From: Bacteroides reticulotermitis JCM 10512
Lineage (GTDB): Bacteria; Bacteroidota; Bacteroidia; Bacteroidales; Bacteroidaceae
Direction: 5' to 3'
NCBI RefSeq assembly: GCF_000517545.1
Contig: NZ_BAIV01000016.1
Location: 54,933 to 118,932 of the forward strand
DNA: 64,000 nucleotides
Shown here: positions 45,822-56,864 of the stretch, piece after piece
Layout of the letters: every line of letters starts with the position of its first letter
Numbering within the stretch: position 1 is the stretch's first letter
Position numbers and translations under genes: made by a program
The notes under the pieces: model-generated
What the model was told of the DNA's origin: nothing
The model's database searches: none
What the model saw: the letters and a program-made list of their open reading frames with translations, nothing else

Positions 45822-47759
45822 TTAATTTATTTCAGGCTTTTCTGCGGATAAAGGATGTGAAAACATAAAACGCGCTCCACCTGTATAGGCTTCATCAATC
45901 CATATTTCTCCATGCCACTTATGTACCAGCAACTGACAAATAGAGAGTCCCAACCCGGTACCGGGAGCATATTCATTCAACTTTTCAAACCGCTCGAACA
46001 CTTGCCTGTGTTTTTCTTTCGGAATGCCGCAGCCTGTATCTGTCACCGAAAAGACGGCTTTTTCATCTGTAATCGCAAATTCTAATGTAACCGTTCCATT
46101 CTCCGTAAACTTATCAGCGTTCGATAGTAAGTTAATCAAAACTTGTTGCAGGCGTTGTACGTCGGTACTCATAAGAAACTCGGTATATTGACTCGTAAAC
46201 AAAAAGCGATTTCCGGTTTGGTGAGATACACTGATTAAAGATATCACCTGTTCGCAAATCTGAATCACATCACAGGCTTCCCAGTTCAATGTCACTCGAT
46301 TGGCTTCCAGCCGCGAAAGATCCAAAATATCATTAATCAAGCGAAGCAACATTTCAGAGTTTGTTTGAATGATGCGCGAGTACAATCTTTGTTCTTCCAT
46401 CGTACTTCCCTCTGCAGTTAAAACTTCAGAGAAACCGACTATGGAGTTCAATGGAGTACGTATTTCATGGCTCATATTAGCCAAAAAGGCACTTTTCAAA
46501 CGATTGGACTCTTCAGCCCTATCTTTAGCTATTCGCAACTCTTTGTCCGAGTCCAACAATCGGTCTTTCAATCGCTTCGTTCGAATATAATAGAACAACG
46601 AGACAAACAAGCCCAACGTTAAAGCAGCAAAAGCAATCATAGCAGCCCAAATCTGATAGGTATACTGCTCGTAGAACGAAACAGGTTGGTTGACCAAGGT
46701 CACTCCAAAAGGAAGAGCATGAACATCAAGTTGAAGTTCCTTCACTTTCTCACTGTCCAACACAGCCTTACTCTTAATCATATTGAGATGAGTGGTTGTA
46801 TCTTCAGGATGCTTATCTATGTTGATAGAAGCTTTTGCCATATCTTCACCCAATCGGGTGTAGTCGGGTATCACCCCGCCAATAGCCCAATATCCCAACC
46901 CTACTGAGGAAGGCGTAAACACTGGAACTGTTGGGTTGGCTTCCATCATGGTATAGGTAGCATTTCGCATAAAGTAGCCTTCATTCTTATCAATGCGCCA
47001 TGTACCAATGAGAACAACCGAATTCTTCGGTAGGCTACGCAGTTCATCTACAATTGTATAAATCGTATGCCTGCGTCCATCAAGCAGATCCAGTTCCAGA
47101 TCAGGATACTTCCTCATCTCTTTACGCACTAAAGCTTGCATCGTAACCCCTCCGTACGTGTTATCCGATATAAATACAATGTGCCGGGTATTCGGATAGA
47201 AACTCTTAATCATTCGTATGTTACCATCGATATCATATTGATTCATAAATCCGGCACGCAACTCCGGAACTTTGATATCGCCTGATAGAAAGTCTAAAGA
47301 CTCCGGCATCCACGTATCTAACAGGGCGGTCGAGTCTTTCGGCAATACCACCACATTATTACTAACCAAGCTGCACATGATCGGAACCTTAACCGGAATA
47401 GAGTCACGCACGGAAAGATAAGCAGCCCAAGCTTCCTGACCGAATAAAATAATCTGTATAGGCAAAGTTTTTTCACTATACTTCGACAGGATTTGTTTTA
47501 AAGCGTTCGACCACCGGGAAGCTTCCGCAAAGCTTTTGCAATTTAAGTTTTCAATAACAATATCCCGCTTCCCTCCCAACTTGCGATATCCCTCCATGTA
47601 ATCCGATATAGCAATGGATGTTTGATGGGCAGCAGGATTATATGAACAAACAATGAGGATGGGTCTATGATCGGAAATACCGGCACTGATTCTAGAAGGA
47701 TACGAGATCCCAAGAACTATGATAAGCAGAGATAATATACTTCTTGTATGGAACGACAT
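45822..47759 (-). CDS. Sensor histidine kinase with periplasmic substrate-binding-like domain
   Basis: 645 residues. A signal anchor (about 8-26), then a periplasmic domain of about 330 residues with ABC-substrate-binding-like features (PILIVCSYNPAAHQTS, GNIRMIKSFYPNTRHIVFISD), one membrane helix (about 372-395), HisKA with SAFLANMSHEIRTPLNSI, and HATPase with NLLSNADKFTENG, DTGCGIP and GTGLGLS. There is no receiver domain, so it is not a hybrid. It senses an extracytoplasmic ligand, perhaps a small sugar or nucleoside, by analogy. No response regulator is adjacent; the AraC protein downstream lacks a receiver. Confidence 0.92.
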   Translation of the reverse strand: MSFHTRSILSLLIIVLGISYPSRISAGISDHRPILIVCSYNPAAHQTSIAISDYMEGYRKLGGKRDIVIENLNCKSFAEASRWSNALKQILSKYSEKTLPIQIILFGQEAWAAYLSVRDSIPVKVPIMCSLVSNNVVVLPKDSTALLDTWMPESLDFLSGDIKVPELRAGFMNQYDIDGNIRMIKSFYPNTRHIVFISDNTYGGVTMQALVRKEMRKYPDLELDLLDGRRHTIYTIVDELRSLPKNSVVLIGTWRIDKNEGYFMRNATYTMMEANPTVPVFTPSSVGLGYWAIGGVIPDYTRLGEDMAKASINIDKHPEDTTTHLNMIKSKAVLDSEKVKELQLDVHALPFGVTLVNQPVSFYEQYTYQIWAAMIAFAALTLGLFVSLFYYIRTKRLKDRLLDSDKELRIAKDRAEESNRLKSAFLANMSHEIRTPLNSIVGFSEVLTAEGSTMEEQRLYSRIIQTNSEMLLRLINDILDLSRLEANRVTLNWEACDVIQICEQVISLISVSHQTGNRFLFTSQYTEFLMSTDVQRLQQVLINLLSNADKFTENGTVTLEFAITDEKAVFSVTDTGCGIPKEKHRQVFERFEKLNEYAPGTGLGLSICQLLVHKWHGEIWIDEAYTGGARFMFSHPLSAEKPEIN

Positions 47760-47797
47760 ATTTCATTCGTTTAATAGTTTACTCTTAATACGATGTG

Positions 47798-47805
47798 CAA
47801 ATATA
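47798..47805 (-). promoter_or_regulatory. -7 promoter element (TATATTTG on minus strand) for the sensor kinase
   Basis: CAAATATA on the plus strand, 38 nt upstream of the start; back to back with the tex promoter 33 bp away. Confidence 0.6.
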
Positions 47806-47838
47806 GTAAAAGTTGCCAGTTAGTAACATTATTATGCC

Positions 47839-47846
47839 TATTTTTG
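47839..47846 (+). promoter_or_regulatory. -7 promoter element TATTTTTG for tex
   Basis: Match to TAnnTTTG, 23 nt before ATG 47870. Confidence 0.5.
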
Positions 47847-47869
47847 TCGTTCACTTATTGCAAAAAAAT

Positions 47870-50002
47870 ATGGTACTATTTTATCAAATGATTTCCAGCT
47901 CACTGGGAATACCCGAAAAACAAATAAAGAGCACGCTCCAACTTCTGGAAGAAGGAGCCACTATTCCATTCATCAGCCGCTATCGAAAAGAAGTAACCGG
48001 GGGGCTGGACGAAGTACAAATAGAACAAATAAAGGAGCAAAACGACAAGCTTTCCGATATAGCCAAACGAAAAGAAACAATCCTTAAAACGATTGATGAA
48101 CAAGGTAAATTAACTGCCGAGATCAAAAACCGAATCTCTAATACATGGACGCCAACCGAACTCGAGGACATCTATCTTCCTTATAAGCCTAAGCGCAAAA
48201 CACGTGCGGAAGCAGCACGCCAAAAAGGTTTGGAGCCGCTAGCTATACTCTTATTGGTGCAGCGTGAAAATAATTTGGCTGCCCGAGCTGCCTCTTTTGT
48301 CAAAGGAGAAGTAAAAGACGTGGAAGATGCCATTAAAGGTGCCCGCGACATTATTGCCGAACAAGTAAACGAGGATGAACGTTCTCGCAACATGCTTCGT
48401 AACCAATTCAATCGCCAAGCTATAATTACAGCCAAAGTAGTTAAAGGAAAAGAAGAAGAGGCTGCTAAATATCAAGACTATTTTGATTTTTCCGAATCAA
48501 TGAAGCGTTGTACATCGCACCGTTTACTAGCCATCCGTCGTGCTGAGTCGGAAGGTCTGCTTAAAGTCTCCATCAGTCCGGTAGACGAAGAATGCGTTGA
48601 ACGCTTGGAGCGTCAGTATGTACACAACGATAACGAATGCGGACGCCAAGTGGCAGAAGCTGTTGCCGATGCTTACAAACGATTACTAAAACCTTCCATA
48701 GAAACCGAATTTGCTGCACAAGCCAAGGAGAAAGCTGACGAAGAAGCAATTCGCGTATTCACAGAGAACCTTCGCCAACTGCTTCTCTCTCCTCCGTTAG
48801 GACAAAAGCGGGTATTAGCTATCGACCCGGGGTTCCGTACAGGCTGCAAGGTTGTTTGCTTGGATGCTCAAGGTAACTTGTTGCATAACGAGAATATATA
48901 CCCCCACCCTCCTGTAAACAAGACCTCCGAAGCTGCTTCAAAACTACGTAAAATGATTGAAGCTTACGAGATCGAGGCCATCTGTATTGGCAATGGTACA
49001 GCCAGCCGGGAGACTGAGGACTTCATTAACCGCCAAACATTCGACCGACAAATTCCGGTATTTGTAGTTAGCGAACAGGGAGCTTCCATATACTCTGCCT
49101 CCAAAACCGCACGTGATGAGTTCCCTGATTATGATGTGACCGTACGAGGTTCAGTATCAATCGGACGAAGACTAATGGATCCGCTTGCCGAACTAGTAAA
49201 AATAGATCCGAAATCAATTGGTGTAGGGCAATATCAACACGATGTAGATCAGACAAAACTGAAGAAAGCTCTCGACCAGACTGTCGAGAATTGTGTGAAC
49301 TTGGTGGGAGTTAACCTGAATACCGCCAGTAGTCACTTACTTACATATATATCGGGGTTAGGACCTCAACTGGCTCAGAATATAGTAAACTATCGCGCTG
49401 AGAATGGAGCTTTTGATTCGCGAAAGGAATTATTGAAAGTTCCCCGCATGGGCGTTAAAGCTTTTGAACAATGTGCCGGTTTTCTACGTATCCCGCAGGG
49501 TAAGAGCCTATTAGACAACACAGCTGTACATCCGGAAAGCTACCACATTGTAGAGCAAATGGCTAAAGACCTGAAATGTAGCGTAGCTGAATTGATAGCC
49601 GATAAAGAACTCCGCCGGAAAATCAACATTGCCAATTATATCACTCCTACCGTTGGCATGCCTACTCTACAGGATATTATACAAGAACTGGATAAACCGG
49701 GCCGCGACCCTCGTAAGAGTATTAAAGTGTTTGAATTCGACAAAAATGTACGTACCATCAACGATCTTCACGAAGGAATGATTCTGCCGGGTATCGTAGG
49801 AAATATCACTAACTTCGGAGCATTTGTAGATATAGGAATTAAAGAAAACGGACTCGTACACCTTTCTCAATTGGCAGACCGTTTTATCTCCGACCCTACA
49901 GAGGTTGTTTCCATCCATCAACATGTCATGGTTAAAATCATAAGTGTAGATAACGATCGAAAACGTATCCAACTCTCAATGGTGGGTGTTCCACAGGAAT
50001 AA
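47870..50002 (+). CDS. tex: Tex family transcription accessory, S1 RNA-binding protein
   Basis: 710 residues from ATG 47870; ATG 47888 is another possible start, and the TTG at 47813 that opens the longest frame lies before the promoter element. The Tex N-terminal domain has EEGATIPFISRYRKEVTGGLDE-type sequence. It is followed by a YqgF/RNase H-like core (VLAIDPGFRTGCKVVCLD), helix-hairpin-helix motifs (YISGLGPQLAQNIVNYR, KVPRMGVKAFEQCAGF) and a C-terminal S1 domain (GNITNFGAFVDIGIKENGLVH-type). It binds nucleic acid and affects transcription; exact role unsettled. Confidence 0.95.
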   Translation: MVLFYQMISSSLGIPEKQIKSTLQLLEEGATIPFISRYRKEVTGGLDEVQIEQIKEQNDKLSDIAKRKETILKTIDEQGKLTAEIKNRISNTWTPTELEDIYLPYKPKRKTRAEAARQKGLEPLAILLLVQRENNLAARAASFVKGEVKDVEDAIKGARDIIAEQVNEDERSRNMLRNQFNRQAIITAKVVKGKEEEAAKYQDYFDFSESMKRCTSHRLLAIRRAESEGLLKVSISPVDEECVERLERQYVHNDNECGRQVAEAVADAYKRLLKPSIETEFAAQAKEKADEEAIRVFTENLRQLLLSPPLGQKRVLAIDPGFRTGCKVVCLDAQGNLLHNENIYPHPPVNKTSEAASKLRKMIEAYEIEAICIGNGTASRETEDFINRQTFDRQIPVFVVSEQGASIYSASKTARDEFPDYDVTVRGSVSIGRRLMDPLAELVKIDPKSIGVGQYQHDVDQTKLKKALDQTVENCVNLVGVNLNTASSHLLTYISGLGPQLAQNIVNYRAENGAFDSRKELLKVPRMGVKAFEQCAGFLRIPQGKSLLDNTAVHPESYHIVEQMAKDLKCSVAELIADKELRRKINIANYITPTVGMPTLQDIIQELDKPGRDPRKSIKVFEFDKNVRTINDLHEGMILPGIVGNITNFGAFVDIGIKENGLVHLSQLADRFISDPTEVVSIHQHVMVKIISVDNDRKRIQLSMVGVPQE

Positions 50003-50019
50003 ATAGATTTTCTATCTTT

Positions 50020-50058
50020 CATTGCGACAGTTATAATCTCAAAAAGACTGTCGCAATG
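50020..50058. terminator. Inverted repeat between tex and the CPBP gene, possible bidirectional terminator
   Basis: A perfect 12-bp stem CATTGCGACAGT (50020-50031) with ACTGTCGCAATG (50047-50058). It lies between converging genes. There is no T tract in either direction. Confidence 0.5.
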
Positions 50059-50088
50059 ATTCGATTCCATTTCGATCTATCTTCTTAA

Positions 50089-50970
50089 TTAGACATTAGC
50101 GATCGCTTCCCGCTTTTCTCCCCACCATATAATTAAAGGTATAAATATTAAGAGCAAGACGGTGCAGACGAGAGAACCTTCAAAACCGAAAGCTCCTCCG
50201 TTTATTAAATCTTCTTCCGGCAGATGCAAAGAAAGCATAGAAGTCGTGAACTTATTGCCGCTTACCTCGTATCCCAGAATAGGGCCTTGTATCCAATTCC
50301 AGAACAAATGGAGTGCAATGGGAAAACATAAATTCCGCGTATATAAAAAAGAAGAACCTAATAGAATTCCTGCAAGCACCAGATTGAGCATAGGCAAGAA
50401 AGCGATATTAGGATTAGTCAGATGCAATGCGCCAAACAGTAAGGATGTAAGCAACAGAGATAGAAATTTATTCAAACGGGTACGCAACAAATGTCCCAAG
50501 ATAAAACCACGTACCAAGCATTCTTCCGTTAGCGAAACTAATAAGTAGAAAAACCATGAAGCTCCCAAAGCTTGCCAATCGAAGTGAATCCCTCTAATCT
50601 CTACAGATCCGGCCAACAAAGACCAACCAAAACCGATGGCGTATAATAATACAGCACACAAAGTACCATAAAGTAATCCGATGGAGTGTCCTTTCAATCC
50701 CAAACCTAAATCGGAAAAAGGACGACGCTCCAGACGAAGCAGTATAACAGCGGGAGTGAGTACCGCCAGCAACATACTACCTTCTATCATTATGTATGGA
50801 ATCAATCCATCGTTTTGAACTTCCTTTCCTACTATCCAAGGTAAAAGTTCAAAAGCAATTGTAGTATACAATGCTGTAAACAATAAGAATCCTGCCACAA
50901 ACAGCAAGACAGCCCCCCATACAGAAAGTCCCCTATTGTGTTTTTCGGTTCTAATTTCGTCCTGTCCCAT
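50089..50970 (-). CDS. CPBP family intramembrane glutamic endopeptidase
   Basis: 293 residues with about eight membrane helices. The Rce1/CAAX-type motifs are present: TEECLVRGFILG (EExxxR, about 163-174), FGALHL with its His, and HLFWNWIQG. Bacterial members are intramembrane proteases, some of which process small peptides or take part in regulation; the target here is unknown. It stands alone, with the promoter element TAAATTTG on the minus strand. Confidence 0.9.
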   Translation of the reverse strand: MGQDEIRTEKHNRGLSVWGAVLLFVAGFLLFTALYTTIAFELLPWIVGKEVQNDGLIPYIMIEGSMLLAVLTPAVILLRLERRPFSDLGLGLKGHSIGLLYGTLCAVLLYAIGFGWSLLAGSVEIRGIHFDWQALGASWFFYLLVSLTEECLVRGFILGHLLRTRLNKFLSLLLTSLLFGALHLTNPNIAFLPMLNLVLAGILLGSSFLYTRNLCFPIALHLFWNWIQGPILGYEVSGNKFTTSMLSLHLPEEDLINGGAFGFEGSLVCTVLLLIFIPLIIWWGEKREAIANV

Positions 50971-50993
50971 TTTTATAATTGTTAATCACATAG

Positions 50994-51001
50994 CAAATTT
51001 A
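50994..51001 (-). promoter_or_regulatory. -7 promoter element (TAAATTTG on minus strand) for the CPBP gene
   Basis: CAAATTTA on the plus strand, 23 nt upstream of the start. Confidence 0.5.
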
Positions 51002-51042
51002 GCTATAAAACATGAAAAAAAACATATATCCTCTATTTTTCA

Positions 51043-51050
51043 TATATTTG
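51043..51050 (+). promoter_or_regulatory. -7 promoter element TATATTTG for the LRR protein gene
   Basis: Exact TAnnTTTG match, 21 nt before ATG 51072; it lies inside the longer ORF form (51012), which is rejected for that reason. Confidence 0.55.
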
Positions 51051-51071
51051 TCTGAACAATTCTGCATAACC

Positions 51072-52117
51072 ATGAAATTAAAACAATTACTGATTAGTTT
51101 TCTGTTGGCAACAGGCACGCTGCAAGCAGCTGCACAAGTAAGTAAAACCTACTTTGTTGCAAAACCCGGAACACTAATCTCCATGATGACCGAAGAGGAA
51201 GCCAACAGTGTCACGCACCTCACACTAACAGGGAAAATCAACGCTGAAGACTTCAAGCATCTCCGTAATGAATTTGCCAGCCTTAAAGTATTAGACATTT
51301 CTAATGCCGACATCAGAATGTATACCGGAAAGTCCGGGACTTATCCCAATGGTAAGTTTTATATCTATATGGCTAACTTTATTCCTGCATATGCTTTTTC
51401 CGACATTATCGATGGCGTAACGAAAGGTAAAACGACGCTTGAGAAAGTAATTCTTTCTGAGAAAATAAAGAATATTGAAGATGCTGCATTCAAGGGATGC
51501 GAGAATCTCAAGGTTTGTCAACTCCGTAAAAAGACTCCCCCCAATCTATTGCCCGAAGCATTGGCTGATAGCATTACCGCTGTTTTCGTTCCGCTGGGTA
51601 GCAGCGATGCTTATCGTATCAAAGACAGATGGCAGAATTTTGCTTTCATCGAAGGAGAACCGACAGTAGCAATATACAAGTGGGAATGATGGGTAAGTTG
51701 GAAGACGAAGTAATGAAAGCCGGACTACAACCCAAAGATATTAACTTCCTGACGATAGAAGGTAAATTGGATAATGCTGATTTTAAATTAATACGAGATT
51801 ATATGCCTAATTTAGTTTCGGTTAATATTTCGCGTACCAATGCAACAGCTATACCCGACTTCACCTTTTCGCAAAAGAAGTATCTGCTAAATATTCAATT
51901 ACCACACAATCTTAAAATTATCGGCCAACGGGTATTTAGTAACTGTGGACGTCTTACAGGCACATTAGAACTTCCGGCAAGTGTTACCGCCATTGAATTC
52001 GGTGCATTTATGGGATGTGATAACCTTCGCAGGGTTGTGGCATTGGGAAACAAAATCACGACTGTGGGTGATAATCTTTTTGGCACCGAAGGTCCTAGCA
52101 GACTAATCTACAAATAA
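51072..52117 (+). CDS. Exported leucine-rich-repeat (BspA-like) protein, frameshifted
   Basis: The signal peptide KLKQLLISFLLATGTLQAAAQ follows ATG 51072. LRR_5/BspA-type repeats occur in both halves (FASLKVLDISNADI, LEKVILSEKIKNIEDAAFKGCENL; LLNIQLPHNLKIIGQRVFSNCGRL, GTLELPASVTAIEFGAFMGCDNL, quoted in parts). The first frame ends FIEGEPTVAIYKWE at 51689; the second continues SNIQVGMMGKLEDEVMKAGL. One missing base at about 51663-51666 (restoring EPTSSNIQVG) joins them into about 348 residues. BspA-like proteins bind host or bacterial surfaces. Probably periplasmic or secreted; no lipobox seen. Confidence 0.78.
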
Positions 52118-52137
52118 GAATATACGATAGACAAAAG

Positions 52138-52202
52138 AAAAAGTGAATAGGAAACTATGGTAAGCCGATGGCTTCTATAAGTTTCCTATTCACTTTTTTA
52201 TA
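52138..52202. terminator. Bidirectional terminator between the LRR gene and the ABC-F gene
   Basis: A perfect 19-bp stem (52138-52156 with 52180-52198; outer bases AAAAAGTGAATAGG/CCTATTCACTTTTT) with an inner AAGCC/GGCTT helix. T runs on both strands serve both converging genes. Confidence 0.9.
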
Positions 52203-52239
52203 TACTCACAACCTGAGTTCTTCAGGTCATTCTATCCAT

Positions 52240-53865
<1,626 letters not shown>

Positions 53866-53911
53866 TTATCTATTTTTCTATTCTACTTTTACTATTTACC
53901 AATTGAGGGTG

Positions 53912-53919
53912 CAAAGGTA
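53912..53919 (-). promoter_or_regulatory. -7 promoter element (TACCTTTG on minus strand) for the ABC-F gene
   Basis: CAAAGGTA on the plus strand, 52 nt upstream of the start. Confidence 0.55.
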
Positions 53920-53975
53920 GGTATTTTAAATGAATTATGAGCTATGGAGAATGTGCCAATCTGACATAAAAGTGT

Positions 53976-53983
53976 TACCTTTG
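53976..53983 (+). promoter_or_regulatory. -7 promoter element TACCTTTG for grpE-dnaJ
   Basis: Exact TAnnTTTG match, 79 nt before ATG 54063. No CIRCE element is seen in the leader. Confidence 0.55.
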
Positions 53984-54062
53984 CAACGTTTTTTGGCAAA
54001 ACAGCCAACTTGGCAAAGTTTTTGTCTGCACCATTAACAAGAATAAAAAATAAGAATAAGAT

Positions 54063-54644
54063 ATGGATCCAAAAGAACAAAAAGTAAGGGAAGAAGAACT
54101 GAATGCAGAAGAGACTCAGTATACGACTGAAGAACAAGTATTAAATGAACCGGCAGAAGAAGCGACTCCCCTAACGGCAGAAGAGCAATTGGCTAAAGAT
54201 CTCGAACAAGCTCAAGCAGATATCGAAGAGCAAAAAGACAAGTATCTCCGGTTATCCGCAGAATTCGACAATTACCGTAAACGTACCATGAAGGAGAAAG
54301 CGGAATTGATACTGAATGGCGGCGAAAAAAGCATTATCAGTATTCTACCTATTCTCGATGACTTTGAACGCGCCATTCAAACGATGGAAAAGGCTACTGA
54401 TGTAACCGCAGTGAAAGAAGGCGTGGAATTGATCTACAATAAGTTTATTGCTGTTATGGGACAAAATGGCGTAAAAATGATCGAAACCAAAGATCAACCT
54501 TTGAATACAGATTATCACGATGCAATCGCTGTTGTTCCTGCTCCGAGTGAAGAGCTAAAAGGTAAAATTTTGGATTGTGTTCAAAACGGATACACACTGA
54601 ACGACAAAGTCATCCGTCACTCTAAAGTGGTGATAGGAGAATAA
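54063..54644 (+). CDS. grpE: Nucleotide exchange factor GrpE
   Basis: 193 residues. An acidic, Glu-rich N-terminal region with a long helix (about 40-85: LEQAQADIEEQKDKYLRLSAEFDNYRKRT-type, quoted in part) leads to the GrpE head domain (ILPILDDFERAIQTM, GVELIYNKF, and the C-terminal VLQNGYTLNDKVIRHSKV-type strand). It opens DnaK for ADP/ATP exchange. dnaJ follows after 54 nt; dnaK is not in the window. Confidence 0.96.
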   Translation: MDPKEQKVREEELNAEETQYTTEEQVLNEPAEEATPLTAEEQLAKDLEQAQADIEEQKDKYLRLSAEFDNYRKRTMKEKAELILNGGEKSIISILPILDDFERAIQTMEKATDVTAVKEGVELIYNKFIAVMGQNGVKMIETKDQPLNTDYHDAIAVVPAPSEELKGKILDCVQNGYTLNDKVIRHSKVVIGE

Positions 54645-54698
54645 TCTCCACAGACTTCAAGCTTACAAATTAACTATCAAAATCGACAAAAAAGTAAG

Positions 54699-55873
54699 AT
54701 GGCAGATAAAAGAGATTACTATGAGGTGCTGGAGGTGACGAAAGAAGCCACAGTAGAAGAAATAAAGAAAGCCTACCGTAAAAAAGCAATTCAATATCAT
54801 CCGGATAAAAACCCGGACGACAAAGCTGCTGAAGAAAAATTCAAGGAAGCAGCTGAAGCTTATGATGTTCTGAGCAATGCGGACAAACGTGCCCGCTACG
54901 ATCAGTTCGGACATGCTGGCATGAGTGGTGCTGCAGGCAATGGTGGCCCATTTGGCGGAGGTTTCGGCGGACAGGGAATGTCTATGGATGACATTTTCTC
55001 CATGTTTGGCGATATCTTCGGAGGCCATAGTGGAGGTTTCGGAGGCTTCGGTGGATTTGGTGGCGGAGGTTCTCAGCAACGCCGCTATCGGGGAAGTGAT
55101 CTTCGTGTGAAAGTGAAACTTAGCCTCAAAGAGATCTCAACGGGAGTAGAAAAGAAATTTAAACTTAAGAAATATGTAGCCTGTGACCATTGTCACGGTT
55201 CGGGTGCGAAGGTACCAGCGGTTCGGAAACTTGTCAGACTTGTAAGGGAAGTGGTTCGGTAATCCGCAATCAACAAACCATTCTAGGCACCATGCAAACT
55301 CGTGTCGCTTGTCCTACATGTAATGGTGAAGGAAAGATCATCAAAAACAAATGTAAGAAGTGTGGTGGCGACGGTATTGTATACGGTGAAGAAGTTGTAA
55401 CGGTTAAGATACCTGCCGGAGTAGCAGAAGGCATGCAGCTCTCGATGAGTGGTAAAGGCAATGCCGGTAAGCATAACGGAGTACCGGGCGACTTACTCAT
55501 CTTGGTGGAAGAAGAACAACATCCGGATTTAATTCGTGATGACAATGACTTGATCTACAATTTACTGCTCAGTTTCCCCACAGCCGCATTAGGTGGAGCT
55601 GTAGAGATTCCGACAATAGACAATAAAGTAAAAGTAAAGATCGAACCGGGTACACAGCCGGGTAAGGTGCTTCGTCTCCGTGGCAAAGGCCTACCCAATG
55701 TTAATGGCTACGGCACGGGTGATTTACTTGTCAATGTTAGTATCTATGTACCGGAAACACTCGCTAAAGAAGAAAAGAGTACGCTTGAAAAATTAGAGTC
55801 TTCGGACAATTTTCAACCTAGTACTTCCGTGAAAGAAAAGATATTCAAGAAGTTTAAAAGCTTCTTCGATTAA
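54699..55873 (+). CDS. dnaJ: Chaperone DnaJ, frameshifted in the zinc-binding domain
   Basis: J domain with HPD ([16 protein letters not shown], about 32-47), a Gly/Phe-rich region (FGGGFGGQG and repeats), then the zinc-binding CxxCxGxG repeats and the C-terminal substrate domain. The first frame (to 55262) fails after [10 protein letters not shown]; the second resumes [17 protein letters not shown]. One base added at 55209-55212 gives four intact zinc repeats ([32 protein letters not shown]) and about 391 residues, the normal length. DnaJ is a conserved core chaperone, so a sequence error is the likely cause. Confidence 0.95.
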
Positions 55874-55891
55874 AGGCAATATTCTAAAAGA

Positions 55892-55930
55892 AAGAAGGGG
55901 ATGCATTGAAATGTGCATCCCCTTCTTCTA
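55892..55930 (+). terminator. Terminator of grpE-dnaJ
   Basis: AGAAGGGGATGCA pairs with TGCATCCCCTTCT (55893-55905 with 55914-55926), followed by TCTATTTT. Confidence 0.8.
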
Positions 55931-55948
55931 TTTTAAGCGGTCTTGAAA

Positions 55949-56005
55949 GTTTATAATAAACGCTGTCATCATTTATAATAAACGTCACTACAGTTTATTA
56001 TAAAC
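55949..56005. repeat. Three 13-bp palindromes phased at 22 bp
   Basis: GTTTATAATAAAC (55949-55961), ATTTATAATAAAC (55971-55983) and GTTTATTATAAAC (55993-56005) are odd-centred palindromes whose centres (55955, 55977, 55999) are exactly 22 bp apart. They lie between the dnaJ terminator and the stop of the polysaccharide export gene, a convergent site with no gene start nearby. Operator-like or iteron-like appearance; role unknown. Confidence 0.75.
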
Positions 56006-56024
56006 TCATAGATGTTTCTTGCAG

Positions 56025-56819
56025 TTATTTTAAAATATTAATTAATAAGCTGGCAACAGAAACTAGAATAGAAGTCGCCGAGAACCACAAACTTGTACTC
56101 GTACCCACATCTGAATTTCGTGCCTTAGCCTTATTAGGTGTTATATAAATAATATCGTTCTGTTGCAGCCAATAGTATGGAGATAGAATCGTTTCGGCTT
56201 TATTCAGATCTAACGTAACAATCTCCTGTCTGCCATTGGCATCTTCCCGGATCAGTTTCACATTGTCACGAATACCATAAACCGTCATATCACCCGCCAT
56301 GGCCAAGGCTTCCAACAGGTTTACTTTCTCATTTGTGATTGTGAATGTACCTGGACGAGTCACCTCTCCAATCACGGATATTTTATAATTCACCATGCGA
56401 ACCGTCACAATAGGAGTATCTTTGATAAATGGCTGCAACTTATCCACAATCAACTGTTCTGCCTGATGTTTGGTCAATCCGCCTATCTTCAACTCACCCA
56501 ATATCGGAAACTTGATTGTTCCATCATTATCTACCAGATACTGTTGTAATACCGGCTGCGTGGTTGCGTAATTCGTTGCCATATTGGTAGGTGTAGCGAC
56601 TGTCAAATTAAAAGGAGCAGCCAATTCTGGACTTGAACAAGAGACAACAATTGTCAGCAAGTCTTTAGGCAGGATCTTGGCATCGTACAGCTGCACTTGT
56701 TGTCCTGCCTGAGTAACCGCTTCCACATCTTGCAGATAAGGAACCTTTTTATACGACTGACAAGCAGCCAACAAAAAAGAAACCAGTAAAAAACAGAGTA
56801 ATCGATTCACTTTTCTCAT
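56025..56819 (-). CDS. Polysaccharide export lipoprotein (Wza/BexD-type)
   Basis: 264 residues. Lipoprotein signal (NRLLCFLLVSFLLAAC) with Cys at about 20; a Poly_export domain (LLTIVVSCSSPELAAPFN, VDNDGTIKFPILGELKIGG) and one SLBB domain (VIGEVTRPGTFTI, NLLEALAMAGDM). The C-terminus ends in a membrane-spanning helix (SATSILVSVASLLINILK), which would be the outer-membrane pore helix of a Wza-like ring. It is the last gene of the polysaccharide locus and lies 45 nt after the priming transferase gene. No Wzc-type kinase is visible in the window. Confidence 0.92.
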   Translation of the reverse strand: MRKVNRLLCFLLVSFLLAACQSYKKVPYLQDVEAVTQAGQQVQLYDAKILPKDLLTIVVSCSSPELAAPFNLTVATPTNMATNYATTQPVLQQYLVDNDGTIKFPILGELKIGGLTKHQAEQLIVDKLQPFIKDTPIVTVRMVNYKISVIGEVTRPGTFTITNEKVNLLEALAMAGDMTVYGIRDNVKLIREDANGRQEIVTLDLNKAETILSPYYWLQQNDIIYITPNKAKARNSDVGTSTSLWFSATSILVSVASLLINILK

Positions 56820-56864
56820 AACAAATTATATGTAATTATTATTATTTCATTTTTAGTCTCTCTA

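Noticed and set aside
55949..56005. CRISPR-like array
   Set aside because: Repeats are only 13 bp with 9-bp spacers, three units, and no cas genes; each repeat is itself a palindrome.
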